The translations under genes were made by a program, and so were the position numbers. This document shows positions 45,966 to 57,077 of a stretch of 64,000 bases of DNA, piece by piece. This DNA comes from Ignavibacteria bacterium (lineage in GTDB: Bacteria; Bacteroidota; Ignavibacteria; Tepidaquicellales; Tepidaquicellaceae). Each line of letters starts with the position of its first letter. Position 1 is the stretch's first letter. The stretch lies in contig JADJTX010000013.1 in assembly GCA_016710985.1 (NCBI GenBank), forward strand, positions 1-64,000, written 5' to 3'. Under the pieces are notes generated by a model. The model did not search any database. It was not told the DNA's origin and worked only from the letters and a program-made list of their open reading frames with translations.

Positions 45966-46931
45966 TTAATACTCAAATTTATATTGTAAAAGAGGTTGAT
46001 TAATAAATTCAGTTTTTAACTCTTCTTTGATTGATTTTATTTCATTATTTGAAAATCCTTCAAGAATTCTTTCTATTAAAGACATTCTTTCCTTTTCTTT
46101 TACAATAGAAGGTTCACCTTCAATCCCCCCCATTTTGCCTGCGATCCTTAATGCATCTTCGAAAGTCCCCAGTGAATCCACCAGTCCGATTTCTTTTGCC
46201 TGTCTTCCCGTGAAGACTCTTCCTGTTGCATATTCTTTTAATCTTTCCTTATCAATTTTCCTTTCACGTGATACAACATCAAGGAACTGATCAAAAGAAT
46301 CATCAACTATGCTTTGAAAATATTCTTTATCTTTTTCGTTGATTTCCCTGAGCGGATTTCCTGCATCTTTCAATTCTCCGCTTTTGATAATGGTCTGACT
46401 TATGCCGACTTTGTCAGCCAGATCTTTGAAATTCATCAGGTTAATAATTACTCCAATGCTTCCTACAAGTGATCCGGGATCGGCAACTATGAGGCTTCCC
46501 CCGCAGGCTGCATAATAACCTCCGCTTGCGCCTAAAGAACTGATTGAAACGATTACCGGCTTTCCTTTATCCCGTGTTGTTTTAATAATCTCATACATTT
46601 CCTGTGAAGCAGCTACACCTCCTCCGGGTGTATTGACCCTGAGAATTACTGCCCTGATGGTTTTATCTTCACTGTATTTTTTAAATTGCCTGACAATTGA
46701 TTCCGATGAGTAGATAGTATAATCAAGATTTACAATTCCTATTTTACCGCTGCCGTTTCCCGTCTGCTCATAATATCTGTCACTGCCTGAACCACTAAAT
46801 GATGCGACTTTTGCAAGATATATAAAACTGATTCCTAAAAACAAAATTGCAATAACTATTAATGAGATAAATATACCCCAGAACCATCTACCGGAATTTG
46901 ATTGTTTAGACTGCGGGTTATTTTGATCCAT
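45966..46931 (-). CDS. sppA: Signal peptide peptidase SppA
   Basis: 321 residues, short (single-domain) SppA form. One N-terminal helix, WFWGIFISLIVIAILFLGI (about 16-34). The serine protease domain carries nucleophile Ser136 (SLGASGGYYAAC) and general base Lys188 (SGELKDAG); their 52-residue spacing equals that of the B. subtilis Ser147/Lys199 dyad. GSIGVI and KEIGLVDSLG are conserved. Degrades cleaved signal peptides in the membrane. Followed by the HU gene; preceded by a TPR gene 14 bases upstream, so a three- or four-gene minus-strand operon is likely. Confidence 0.94.
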   Translation of the reverse strand: MDQNNPQSKQSNSGRWFWGIFISLIVIAILFLGISFIYLAKVASFSGSGSDRYYEQTGNGSGKIGIVNLDYTIYSSESIVRQFKKYSEDKTIRAVILRVNTPGGGVAASQEMYEIIKTTRDKGKPVIVSISSLGASGGYYAACGGSLIVADPGSLVGSIGVIINLMNFKDLADKVGISQTIIKSGELKDAGNPLREINEKDKEYFQSIVDDSFDQFLDVVSRERKIDKERLKEYATGRVFTGRQAKEIGLVDSLGTFEDALRIAGKMGGIEGEPSIVKEKERMSLIERILEGFSNNEIKSIKEELKTEFINQPLLQYKFEY

Positions 46932-46945
46932 GCTAAAGTAGTTGC

Positions 46946-47880
46946 TTATTTTTTTAATTCATCTTTTTTCTTCAATGCATCCTGTGCTTTGTCAGTCATA
47001 CCTAAATTTGCGTAAACAGCAACCAGTAATTCATAAACCTGAGGCTCAAGATCCTTCTTCTTCAAATTTACTGTCAATGGTTCAAGATAAATCAAAGCTT
47101 CTCTGTATTTATCTTCAAATTTTAAATCTTCGTTTGTTCTCATAATTTCTCCTTGTTTTGCTAACGCCAGTCCGATATTATATTCAGATGTTTCAAAATA
47201 AGGATTGTCTTTAGGAATTGACTTCAGAGATAAGATCTTTTTGAAAGTTACAATTGCCGCTTCGTAATTATTTGTCTGCATCATCCCCAGTCCTGACTCA
47301 AACATCACTTTTGCTACTCTTATGGCAGCCTCAGGACTATTCGATTTTTCAACCAATTCATTGAAGACATCCAGTGCTTTTCCATTTTCACCTAAGGCAA
47401 GGTAAGTTTCACCGATCGCACTTATAGATTTTAAACTGTCCGGAATTATTGCTGAAGATGCTTCAAAACTTTTAAAGCGTTTTGATAATATGATATTGAA
47501 CCTGCTTTGTCATTTTTATTTTCAAGATCAATGCCGCTTTGAAATTCTCTTGCCCCCGCGTTATATTTTTCAACCCAGTATGACTGAATCTGAGGTCCAA
47601 AAGCAGGTGATATTGCCAAACTTTTTTTAAATGATTCCTGTGCCTCTTTATACTTTCCTAATTCGATCTGAGAATATCCAAGCATGTACCATCCCTCATC
47701 ATCGTTTTGATCAACTACTAACCCTTTTTTCAGTTCGGTTTCAGCTTTTTTGTAATCCTGCTGCTGAAAAGCAAGCTTCCCTGTGGTCGATTCTGCAGAT
47801 GAACATCCTAAATAATATATTGTACCTGAAAAAATAACAAATGCAAACAGAAAGAAGTAAACTCTTTTAAGTAAACTCAT
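46946..47880 (-). CDS. TPR lipoprotein-like protein, one frame break
   Basis: Start MSLLKRVYFFLFAFVIFSGT with a possible lipobox YLGC at residues 23-26. TPR units follow: AFQQQDYKKAETELKKGLVV, GWYMLGYSQIELGKYKEAQESFKKSLAI. The frame is lost near 47477: LKVLKHLQQ-stop should read LKSFEASSAIIPDSL, continuing GETYLALGENGKALDVFNELV and onward to ALKKKDELKK at 46946. Rejoined length is about 311 residues. It probably serves as a periplasmic scaffold. Same strand as, and close to, sppA. Confidence 0.82.
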
Positions 47881-47967
47881 TTTTATAATTCTCCTAATTT
47901 AAATAATTTATTAATTGCATTAAATATAAGCATTATAAGACATTTATTCAATTTAACAATATAAACT

Positions 47968-48888
47968 TCAGGCTCTGGGATGAAAAGATTTATGTACTTC
48001 GATTAAATAGTCTTTATCGATATGAGTATAGATCTGAGTAGAAGAGATATCTGAATGCCCCAGCATTTCCTGAATGATTCTGATATCAGCTCCTCCCTGT
48101 AGAAGATGAGTTGCAAATGAATGTCTTAATGTATGCGGATGTACGGATTTCTTTATGCCTGCCTGAAGACAGTATTTCCTTATAATGTCTAATATTCCCA
48201 TTCTGGATAATTTGCTTCCTCTGAAATTCAGGAATACATAATTAAAAGACTTATTATTTTTTAGTAATATTCTGCTCTCTTTAATATACTTTGTAATGAA
48301 TTTTAATGCAGTATTTCCGACCGGTACAATTCTTTCTTTAGAGCCTTTTCCCAATACGCGTAAAAACCCTTCCTCGAAAAAAATGTTTGATATCTCAAGG
48401 TTTATTGCTTCACTAACTCTCAGTCCGCTGGCATATAATGTTTCAAGCAATGCCTTGTCCCTTAATCCTAATTTATCATTCAATTCAGGCAGTGAAAATA
48501 ATTCATCTATCTCTTCTATTGAAAGGATTTCAGGAAGGAGTCTCGGACTTTTCGGGGATTCAATGCTTTCAAGCGGATTTATATCAATAATATTTTCAGC
48601 CTCCAGATATTTAAAAAAGGATCTGAGTGATGAAATGAATCTTGAGATTGACTTTGCCGAAAATTTCCTGTCAAGTTTATTAGAAGATTTGTTTAAATAA
48701 TTAAGAAAATCTGTGACAGATTCTTCCTTAATATTTTTTAACCCAGTAATGAATTTTATATTTTCCAGATATGAGAAGAACTTCTCAATGTCATTTTTAT
48801 ATGATGAAACAGTATTTTCGGAAAGTGATTTTTCTGTTCTGATATAATTTATAAAAAGCTTTTTGTTTAATTCAAATTCATCCGGCAT
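47968..48888 (-). CDS. Site-specific tyrosine recombinase, XerC/XerD type
   Basis: 306 residues, typical Xer length. N-terminal SAM-like core-binding domain (about 8-100: LFINYIRTEKSLSENTVSSYKNDI). The catalytic residues are complete: Arg157 (SGLRVSE), Lys181, His252 and Arg255 (HPHTLRHSFATHLL), His278 (LGHSD) and Tyr287 (TQIYTH). It should resolve chromosome dimers at dif. XerC versus XerD is not certain. Its start lies eight bases from the end of the PgpH-type gene on the same strand, so it is probably cotranscribed. No dif-like site was recognised in the window. Confidence 0.92.
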   Translation of the reverse strand: MPDEFELNKKLFINYIRTEKSLSENTVSSYKNDIEKFFSYLENIKFITGLKNIKEESVTDFLNYLNKSSNKLDRKFSAKSISRFISSLRSFFKYLEAENIIDINPLESIESPKSPRLLPEILSIEEIDELFSLPELNDKLGLRDKALLETLYASGLRVSEAINLEISNIFFEEGFLRVLGKGSKERIVPVGNTALKFITKYIKESRILLKNNKSFNYVFLNFRGSKLSRMGILDIIRKYCLQAGIKKSVHPHTLRHSFATHLLQGGADIRIIQEMLGHSDISSTQIYTHIDKDYLIEVHKSFHPRA

Positions 48889-48896
48889 AATACATC

Positions 48897-51175
48897 TTAA
48901 GCTGACTTTTCCCTTACTCCCGATACCAGCTCAAGCTGGTTTTTATCGGGATATTTAATTCTGTGATGATGAATGCCTAATAATATTTTCAAAAAACTTT
49001 CTTTAATCTTGGTCAGATCCTTTAGTGTAAGATCGCATTCATCAAGCTCTCCTTCCATAAATCTGTTTCTTATCACATCCCTGATCTTGCTTTCAAGCTT
49101 TTGCGGTGACGGATCTTCAATTGTCCTGGTACTTGCTTCAATTGCATCTGCAAGCATTACAATCCCTGTCTCTTTCGTCTGCGGCTTGGGTCCGGGATAG
49201 CGGTAAATGTGATCGGAGATTTCTTCTTTTGAAACATTCTTAGCTTTATCATAAAAATATGAAACCAGTGTAGTCCCGTGATGCATTGGAATGAAGTTAA
49301 TGATCTTTTCAGGAAGCTTATGTTTTTTTGCAAGTTCAATCCCGTCCTTTACATGAGAAATAATTATTTTTGTGCTCATGCTGGGATTAAGATCATTATG
49401 CTTATTGTTCTGATCAAGCTGATTCTCTATGAAATACTGTGGCTTTGAGAGTTTTCCGATGTCGTGATAATAACATCCAACCCGTGCAAGTATCTGGTTT
49501 GCCCTGATTGATTCTGCAGCGGCTTCTGAAAGATTTCCCATTATGATGCTGTGATGAAACGTTCCCGGAGCTTTTGATGATAATTCCTTCAGCAAAGGAT
49601 GATTGAAATCTGAGAGCTCAAGCAATGTAAGGTCGGTTGTGATCTTGAATACTCTTTCATAAAAAATAAGTAGTCCGTAAGCTATCACCGGAGACATGAT
49701 CGCATTGATACCTCCGAACAATAACTTCATCCACAATTTTTGTGAATCTTCAATTCTTACAAGATTTATCGCAAGAATTGAAAGTGTATAGCCTATCAGA
49801 ATAAAGAAAAATGAACGAAAGATCTGCGATCTGTTTTTAATGTCCCTTTCGCTGAAAATCGCAAGTACTGAACCGCAGAATGAAACAAATGCAATTGCGT
49901 AATCGCCTCCCCTTATCGCAGCAACTATAAAGCAAATGATTGTAACTGTATAGAATGCGAGTCTCGAATCAAAAATTATCGTTAACAGGATGGATGCGAC
50001 GGGAACAAATATCAGCAGTTCAATTGGTGCAGCTACATCTAATTTCATACTAAAGTACGAAAAGAATCTTTCTATCAGGATTAATGAAGAAATAATAATG
50101 AGTTTATTATTGTCCTTATATACATCAGGTCTTATGTAATACAAAAACAGTGTTAATACCAGCATCAGAATAATTACCGAAGACAGTTTTCCGATTTGTT
50201 GTAATAAAAGATCCTGAACTCCAATTCTCTCAAGCCTGATTTTTTTGTAAGAATCCAGTTTCATTTTAGTAAAACGGTTCACCGGATCATGCTTGCTGAT
50301 TATACGTTCATTCTCCTTTACAATGCCTATGGTTCTTGCGATCTGCTCAATCCTGCTTTGCGTTTCTATGTTTGTTAACTCATCATTATAGATTAAATTT
50401 TCTCTTACAAAATAGTCCATCATTTTTGTTCCTGCTGAGATAAGCAGAGAATCATTTATGCTTTCACTTAGTTTGACCTTCAGTAAATTAACTATCTCGT
50501 TTTTATCGAATACATTATCTGCATCTATGACTTCCTGAACTTTGTCATTATCTTTTTTTACCGTAATTTTTTTTGAAACTATTTTTGATTTATTGAAATT
50601 AATTATATCATTTTTTGATACATCTGATATTTCTTTGGTGATGACCGAGATGAATTCATCCAGTGTAATTCCCTCATTACTGCCCGTTTCATTTTTATAG
50701 ATCTGATAAAGTTTTTCCCATTCCGGATAGGACAGTTTTAAGGCAAGTGCTTCTTTATACTGATCTATGTTTTCAGAATTAATAAATCCTTCCTTGTTTT
50801 TTTCAAGAGCAGACGCTTTGCTCAGGATATTCTGAAGTGACACAAAAAAATTTTCGAGTGAATCCTTGTAAATACTTTCTCCGCCTGTCCTGTCAAATAC
50901 AATGGCGATGTTTTTCATGACCTCCTGCTTCTCCTGTTCATATTCTTTTTCGTCTTTATAAACAGGAAATGAAAACGGAGCTATAAGATCCTCCGAAGAC
51001 CATATAGCTCCGACTTCATAATTTGTTTCAATGCTTTTATAACTCGGAAGCATCAAAAAAGTAAAGAAACAGTAATTACGGAAATTAAAAATTTAATAAG
51101 ATTGCTGGTTTTAAAATCAATCTTACTGAATCTGAGGGATATTTCTTTGAATTTTATTTTAAGCGAATCAATCAT
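48897..51175 (-). CDS. PgpH-type 7TM-HD phosphohydrolase, N-terminal frame break
   Basis: PgpH-like c-di-AMP phosphodiesterase family. Extracellular 7TMR-HDED region to about residue 300, then seven helices (SSVIILMLVLTLFLYYI to INAIMSPVIAYGLLIF), then a cytosolic HD domain: APGTFHHSIIMGNLSEAA, GCYYHDIGKLSKPQYF, DGIELAKKHKLPEKI, MHHGTTLVSYFYDKA, MLADAIEASTR. The open frame begins at 51056 without an anchor, but ATG 51175 in the next frame encodes MIDSLKIKFKEISLRFS and a helix IKFLISVITVSLLF that joins exactly at a T run near 51058. The true product is thus about 759 residues with an N-terminal membrane anchor. Confidence 0.9.
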
Positions 51176-51289
51176 TAATCAAATAAAAATAAAAAAGAGC
51201 AGTTTGATAATCATAACTACTCTTTGAGTAAAATAATTTTATAAATATCGTTCAAAATTTTTAAATTTGAACTTATTTAATTTAATTGT

Positions 51290-51589
51290 CTAAACTTCGT
51301 ATTTAGTTGTATAAATTACTTTTTTATCTTTTATGAAATCATTGAAAAGTTTCTGTGTTAACTCAATTGTTTCTTCACTTTGATTATCTTCAAGTGCTTC
51401 GAATTCTTCTTCATTCTCACAAATATACATCTCTGTAAAATTGTTCTTACTCTTTTTATTCTCGTAAACTGAATAATTATTCTCCGAAGTGCCGTTAATG
51501 TTTGTTTTCAGATCAGCGATGGTTTTCAGATATTCTTCTCTCTTTTCCGGATGAATGTTGTAATTTATTTCAAAAATAATTTTAGGCAT
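51290..51589 (-). CDS. Small putative dimeric alpha-beta barrel protein
   Basis: 99 residues from ATG 51589 (MPKIIFEINYNIHPEKREEYL); an earlier in-frame ATG at 51667 would add a hydrophobic stretch but is less likely. The pattern EINYNIHPEKREEYLKTI ... NNYSVYENKKSKNNFTEMYICENEEEFEALED resembles antibiotic-biosynthesis-monooxygenase-like (ABM) proteins: a strand, helix, then a strand with E-Y/C-x-x-x-E and a helix. No ligand site is evident. Function unknown. Confidence 0.6.
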   Translation of the reverse strand: MPKIIFEINYNIHPEKREEYLKTIADLKTNINGTSENNYSVYENKKSKNNFTEMYICENEEEFEALEDNQSEETIELTQKLFNDFIKDKKVIYTTKYEV

Positions 51590-51778
51590 ATTAATGTTTA
51601 ATTTTAATGTGCAAATATAAATACATGTTAATCCAAAAAAAAGATAAAGTTTAATCTTTTTAAACATTCCGGAAATTAAATAGCATGTTTTTTAATTTTC
51701 AATAATATGTTATTTGGAGGGAACATGTAGCAAGTGTTTTTAGTTACCTTCATTAAATTATACATCTATATTCAATCT

Positions 51779-53308
51779 ATGAAATATTTTATTTTGCTTT
51801 TCACACTTCTGTCTTTCTTCTTCAAAACAAATATGGCTCTTCCGGAATCAATCCCTGATAAAGAAGTATTAAATGGACTGGACGACATTTACAATCTCAG
51901 ATTTGATGTTGCAGAGAGCAAATTCAGGCAATTACAAAAATCTAATCCGAATGATTTAAAAGGCTATTTCTACGAATCACTCCTTCTTTTTTACAAAGCT
52001 CTCCCCAGCCGGGATGAAAATATTTTCAACAGGTATATTGAACTGTCTGATAATGTAATTGAAAAGGCGGAAGACATTCTAGATAAAAATGAAAATGACT
52101 ACGATGCGCTGTATTATAAAGGACTTTCACACAGCTATCGTTCACTGCTGATGCTTAGTTTAAATAAAAGTCTTCTGGAAGCTGCATCAAACGGAAATGA
52201 CGGTTACAGGATCCTCAGCTCCCTGATCGAAGAGCATCCGGATTATTATGATGCATATATGGGGCTTGGACTTTATAAAATTGCCATAGGGTTTGTCCCG
52301 GAAAAATTTCAATGGCTTCTTTCTCTGATCGGTTTTGAAGGAAATATTAAAAGAAGGAATGGCTCTCCTTAATACTTCACTTCAAAAGGTATTTATACAA
52401 GGACAGATTCTAAAGTTTTCCTCTCAATATTTTCTTTGAAGGAAAAAGAAGACGCAGATAATCAGTCGCTCAGTTTTTCTAAAGAATTAACAGAACAATA
52501 TCCCGGTAGCGCTGTTTTTAAGGTTTTTTATTCCAGTATTCTGCTTCAATACGGATTTCCCGACGAGGCAATAGCTGCTGCTGAAGATGCTTTGAGATTA
52601 AATAATAATTCATTTAAGACTGACATTATCAAATCTGCAAATGCTGTTATCGGATCTGCGTATTTCAGGCTTAATGATTATAAAAAAGCCATCCCGCATC
52701 TCGAAGAACATCTAAAACTTGCCAATATAGAAGACAGATATAACGTTTATCTATTCACTCTCGCTGTATCACATGAGCTGACAGGCAACCGGGTCAAAGC
52801 GCTGGAAAATTATAAAAAAGTAAGGAATGATTTTATTAATGAACGGGACGGAGAGCTGGATAAATTCTTTTACAGACTTGCACAGGATAAAATAAAAAAC
52901 CCCATAAATAATTTTGATTTAAAATTAATAAAAGGATTAAATCTCCGTGAATCAAACAGAATAGATGAAGCTGTTAATGCATACTATGAAATTATTGAAT
53001 CTGATTTAACAGGTTTGAAAAAGTCTGATGATGACCTGATACGATTATACTATGATCTTGGTGTATCTTATACATACAAAAAGGATTTTGACAAAGCCAT
53101 TGAATGTTTTAACAAATGCATTAAACTTAATCCGGAATCTGAGATCTGGCTTATTCCGCACTCTTACTTTGAATTGGGGAAAATTTACGATAAGAATGGT
53201 GATAAGAAAAAATCAGCCGACATGTTTGATAAAATTTTTAATTATGATGATTTTGACTTTGAATCATTTTTAGAAATGCGGCTGGCTAATTATTCCAGGA
53301 AGAGCTAA
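51779..53308 (+). CDS. Secreted TPR protein, two close frame breaks
   Basis: Signal peptide MKYFILLFTLLSFFFKTNMA from ATG 51779, then TPR-like helices: YNLRFDVAESKFRQLQKSNP, GYRILSSLIEEHPDYYDAYMGLGLYKIA, later AYFRLNDYKKAIPHLEEHLKLA and YDLGVSYTYKKDFDKAIECFNKCIKLNP. Near 52352 and 52389 bases appear lost: the text between reads KEGMALLNTSLQK then IYTRTDSKVFLSIFSLKEKED. Rejoined length is about 510 residues. Probably a periplasmic or outer-membrane-associated scaffold; no specific role can be given. Confidence 0.82.
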
Positions 53309-53457
53309 CCTGTAAATTCCGATTTTAAATCCGTAGTAAGTGAATAAATATTTTCATTTAGTTTAATTTGTATAAAAAAATGCAACTATTTTTTTTTCAT
53401 TACGTTTAGGAATCATCTTCTTTTAATTTATTTTCTCTAAACTTTAATTAAACTAAA

Positions 53458-54183
53458 ATGAAAAATGTTAATTTATTTCTTCTTTCAATAACTTTATCAA
53501 TGCTTATGTTAACCGTGGTCAGCGCTCCGGCTCAGGAAGTAAAGGGCGACGGAAATGTAGTAAAAGAAACAAGAACAATTGACTCTTTCAGTGAAATTGT
53601 AATAGAAGGACTCGTCAGTGTCTATCTTTCCCAGGGGGACGCAGAATCGCTTGTTGTAGAAACAGATAAAAACCTCCAGTCTTATGTTGTTACCAAACTC
53701 AAAGGAAACACGCTTACCATTAAAAACAAGGACGACGCGGAAATTGAGAAGTCAACTAAAATGAATGTATATGTTACCCTGAAAGATATTAATAAGCTTG
53801 AAACAAACAATGTCGGAAAAGTTGAATCCAAAGGCAGCCTGAACCTTTCGTCGCTGAAGATTGATGCCAACGGAGTAGGAATCACTAAACTTGATTTGAA
53901 CAGCGATAAGCTCAATGTAGATTTTAATTCAGTAGGAAGTCTTACTTTAACCGGCAGGATCACAAATGTTTCGATTGATCATAACGGAGTCGGGAACATT
54001 AAAGCTGAAGATTTGTCGGCTGAAATTCTTAAAATTGACAACAATGGTGTTGGCAATGCTGAAGTAAATTCCAGCAAAGAGATTTACATCAATCTTAACG
54101 GGATCGGTAATGTTTCATATAAAGGTAATGCAGTGGTTAAAGAGATGAACATTAACGGAATGGGCAAAGTAACAAAAATGTAA
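53458..54183 (+). CDS. Secreted head GIN domain protein (DUF2807)
   Basis: 241 residues. Signal peptide MKNVNLFLLSITLSMLMLTVVSAPA. The rest is one DUF2807 'GIN' domain: TRTIDSFSEIVIEGLVSVYLSQGD at the start, then a right-handed parallel beta-helix with recurring N-G-V-G / N-G-I-G turns (IDANGVGITKLDL, IDHNGVGNIKAE, IDNNGVGNAEVN, LNGIGNVSYKG, INGMGKVTKM). Widely found in Bacteroidota; function unknown, perhaps adhesive. Followed by a clear intrinsic terminator. Confidence 0.93.
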   Translation: MKNVNLFLLSITLSMLMLTVVSAPAQEVKGDGNVVKETRTIDSFSEIVIEGLVSVYLSQGDAESLVVETDKNLQSYVVTKLKGNTLTIKNKDDAEIEKSTKMNVYVTLKDINKLETNNVGKVESKGSLNLSSLKIDANGVGITKLDLNSDKLNVDFNSVGSLTLTGRITNVSIDHNGVGNIKAEDLSAEILKIDNNGVGNAEVNSSKEIYINLNGIGNVSYKGNAVVKEMNINGMGKVTKM

Positions 54184-54212
54184 ATTTACTAACAAAATTA
54201 TAATTATCCGGA

Positions 54213-54244
54213 CCTCACATATTTTACTATGTGAGGTTTTTTTT
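54213..54244 (+). terminator. Rho-independent terminator after the GIN gene
   Basis: Stem CCTCACATA / TATGTGAGG, 6-base loop TTTTAC, then eight T. It begins 30 bases past the GIN stop codon and is the clearest intrinsic terminator in the window. Its T-tract touches the end of the converging minus-strand gene. Confidence 0.9.
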
Positions 54245-54536
54245 AAACTTTATTCAGCACTTCTTCTACTTTAACCATTGCTTCGTCAATTTTTCCCTGA
54301 GGAACATTCTTTGAAGTATAGTCAATCACAAATTTTCCTTCTTCAGCTTTGATGTTTACATCCACAGAAAAATCTACAAACAAAATTTTCTTACTTCCCT
54401 TCAGATTATAGCCGTCAGTGACCGGACTCAGTTTAATGTCATACTCTGAAATTTCTTTCGCGAAATCTGCCTTTAATTTTTCCAGCGATGTTAAAAGCTC
54501 TTGTTTTGATTTTCCCGGTTTGTCGATTGTGATCAT
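54243..54536 (-). CDS. Small protein, possibly polyhydroxyalkanoate-system-like
   Basis: 97 residues. LEKLKADFAKEISEYDIKLSPVTDGYNLKGSKKILFVDFSVDVNIKAEEGKFVIDY reads as a helix followed by a small antiparallel sheet and a C-terminal helix (GKIDEAMVKVEEVLNKV). The outline is like the PHA_gran_rgn family (PhaI/SRPBCC-like small proteins), but the match is weak and no phasin or synthase gene is near. Otherwise unrecognised. ATG start, intact frame. Confidence 0.6.
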   Translation of the reverse strand: MITIDKPGKSKQELLTSLEKLKADFAKEISEYDIKLSPVTDGYNLKGSKKILFVDFSVDVNIKAEEGKFVIDYTSKNVPQGKIDEAMVKVEEVLNKV

Positions 54537-54890
54537 ACATTTTTATATTTAGATTTTTTTAATTATGGCACTTTAGATTTCCATGTTTGAGTATTTCTTT
54601 GTTTCAAAAGTGTTTTCAGCATCTTTGATCAAGCCTTTAAAACACAAATCCTGTATCATAATCAGTTTAAGACCTGTCAAATCAAATCCGGTACAAAGTT
54701 AATCTTTATAAAATAATTTTACAAGAATTTTATTTTAGTTTTTGAAATATTCTGACATTGGTTCGTACATACATAGTCAAAGTCATATCTTTAACTCTGG
54801 AATCTGTGTGTTTAGAAAAAATACAATAAAAAGTATTCCGGGTCAAATAAATCCACTTCATCAAAATTTGATTTTTCGTATTTTCAATTT
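54537..54890. other. Divergent intergenic region, no feature recognised
   Basis: 354 bases between divergently read genes. AT-rich, with no tandem array, palindrome or open frame. Promoters for the minus-strand small protein and the plus-strand DUF255 gene are presumably here. Unusually for this window it carries no repeat. Confidence 0.5.
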
Positions 54891-56882
54891 ATGAAAAACA
54901 CGAACAGTCTCATCAATGAGAAATCCCCCTACCTTCTTCAGCACGCTCACAATCCTGTCCAATGGCATCCATGGAATGAAGAAACTTTTGAATTAGCTAA
55001 AAAAGAAAATAAACCAATATTCTTATCTGTCGGATATTCGGCTTGCTACTGGTGTCACGTGATGGAACGTGAAGTGTTTGAGAATGAAGAGATCGCAAAG
55101 ATAATGAATAAATATTTTGTGAATGTGAAAGTTGACCGTGAGGAAAGACCGGACGTTGACAGAGTGTATATGACAGCTCTTCAGGCGATGACAGGTTCAG
55201 GCGGATGGCCAATGAGCATGTTCCTTACACCTGATCTTAAACCATTTTACGGAGCGACCTACGTTCCGCCAAAAGCTAAATACGGACGGGCGGGTTTTGA
55301 AGACGTCATCGAACAGATACACGAAGTCTGGACAAAGAAAGAAAAAGAGGTAATTGAAAGCGGAGATAAAATTACGGCTAATTTGCAGAATGCGATCGAA
55401 TCGAAAGTTAAAGGAGATGACGACATTGAATTGGATAAAGACATTTTAGAAAATGCATTTACAACAATTACGAAAATCTATGATGAAGAATACGGCGGAT
55501 TCGGGAGCGGGAATAAATTTCCGAGACCCGTTGTATTTAACTTTCTTCTGGATCATTATTATCATACAAAAGATTTTGCAGCTCTCGACATAGTTACTTT
55601 CACATTAAAGAAAATGTATGAAGGCGGAATGTATGATCATCTGGCGGGAGGATTTCACAGATATTCGGTTGATAATATATGGAGAGTACCCCATTTTGAA
55701 AAGATGCTTTATGATCAGGCACAGTTAGTCACAACTTATGTGAATACATATCTCGTTACAAAGAATAAATTCTACTTGTTTGTTGCGGAAGATACTGCAC
55801 ACTATGTGCTGGAAAATCTTACGAATAAAGACGGTGGATTCTTTTCAGCAGAAGATGCTGAAAGTGCAGTTGATGCATCCAAACCGGATGTTAAAGAAGA
55901 AGGCGCTTACTATCTCTGGCAGAAAGATGAAATTGAAAAGATACTTGGCAAAGATGAGGCAAAGATATTTAATTTCTTTTACGGAATCGAGCAGCATGGG
56001 AATACTCTAAATGATCCTCACGAAGTTTTCGGAACAAAGAATGTTCTGTTCATAGCAAATGACATTTTTGACACTGCGAAACATTTTGAGAAAACTTCTG
56101 AAGAAATAGCAAAGATAATTGACGACAGCCGGACAAAACTCCTGCAGGCAAGAAGCAAAAGACATAAGCCGAATCTTGATGATAAGGTCCTTACATCCTG
56201 GAACGGACTTATGATATCCGGATTTGCTAATGTGTATAAAGTTACACGGAATGACGAATATCTGAATGCTGCGAAAGCTGCGGTTCAGTTTATTAAAAAA
56301 AATCTTTTCGTAAACAATAACCTTCTTCACAGATACAGAGACGGCGAATCAAGATTTGACGGAACTCTTGAAGACTATTCCTTTCTGATCTGCGGATTAA
56401 TAGATCTATATGAAGCCACTTTTGAAATTGAATATCTAAAGTTTGCAATAGAACTAAATGAAATTACATTACACACATTTTATGATACTGAGAATTCAGG
56501 TTTTTTTGATGTTGGAAATGAAGTTAAGGATGTTATTTTAAGAACAAAAGATTCTTATGACGGAGCCGAGCCGGCAGGAAATTCAATTCAGATAATAAAT
56601 CTGCTTCGTCTCGGATATATGGCTGACAATAAAGACAACATTGAAAAAGCGGAGAACAGCCTGAAATTATTTTCTAACGATCTTAAACGGCTTCCCTTCT
56701 CGAGTCCGCAGATGCTTTGTGATTTGAGTTTTATTCTGAATTCACATAAAGAAATTATTGTAACAGGGAATTTGGATAATGTGAAAACAAAAGAATTAGT
56801 AAATTGTATTGATGAGATTTTCATTCCTAATAAAGTGGAATTGCATTCATCTGCAGAGCTTGAAAAGATTTCTCCGTTTTAA
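54891..56882 (+). CDS. Thioredoxin-domain protein, DUF255/YyaL (SPATA20-like)
   Basis: 663 residues, full length. N-terminal thioredoxin-like DUF255 domain: NSLINEKSPYLLQHAHNPVQW, SVGYSACYWCHVMEREVF (Cys52 and Cys55; the usual CHWC is CYWC here), VKVDREERPDVDRVYM, GSGGWPMSMFLTPD. The rest is an (alpha/alpha)6 barrel like N-acyl-glucosamine epimerases: YDHLAGGFHRYSVDNIWRVPHFEKMLYDQA, DGGFFSAEDAES, KVLTSWNGLMISG, DGAEPAGNS. The reaction is not established. Intact frame, own promoter. Confidence 0.94.
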   Translation: MKNTNSLINEKSPYLLQHAHNPVQWHPWNEETFELAKKENKPIFLSVGYSACYWCHVMEREVFENEEIAKIMNKYFVNVKVDREERPDVDRVYMTALQAMTGSGGWPMSMFLTPDLKPFYGATYVPPKAKYGRAGFEDVIEQIHEVWTKKEKEVIESGDKITANLQNAIESKVKGDDDIELDKDILENAFTTITKIYDEEYGGFGSGNKFPRPVVFNFLLDHYYHTKDFAALDIVTFTLKKMYEGGMYDHLAGGFHRYSVDNIWRVPHFEKMLYDQAQLVTTYVNTYLVTKNKFYLFVAEDTAHYVLENLTNKDGGFFSAEDAESAVDASKPDVKEEGAYYLWQKDEIEKILGKDEAKIFNFFYGIEQHGNTLNDPHEVFGTKNVLFIANDIFDTAKHFEKTSEEIAKIIDDSRTKLLQARSKRHKPNLDDKVLTSWNGLMISGFANVYKVTRNDEYLNAAKAAVQFIKKNLFVNNNLLHRYRDGESRFDGTLEDYSFLICGLIDLYEATFEIEYLKFAIELNEITLHTFYDTENSGFFDVGNEVKDVILRTKDSYDGAEPAGNSIQIINLLRLGYMADNKDNIEKAENSLKLFSNDLKRLPFSSPQMLCDLSFILNSHKEIIVTGNLDNVKTKELVNCIDEIFIPNKVELHSSAELEKISPF

Positions 56883-57077
56883 TTTTAATAAAGTTAGTAA
56901 ATAGTATTTACCAGGATTGGAAAAGCTAAAAGTATATGTCTGTGAAAACTAGGGAAGAACAATTTTAGAACTTACCGACTGAAGACAATAGATTTCGTGA
57001 GAAGTTAAAACCTGAAAGAAGTTATTACTAATAACACGAATTTTAAACCTTAAACAAATTAAAGAAAAGGAGACATT

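Noticed and set aside
51181..51235. AAGAG ... CTCTT hairpin upstream of the PgpH-type gene
   Set aside because: Only five paired bases plus a short inner match, at the 5' side of the minus-strand gene; too weak to call a terminator or riboswitch.
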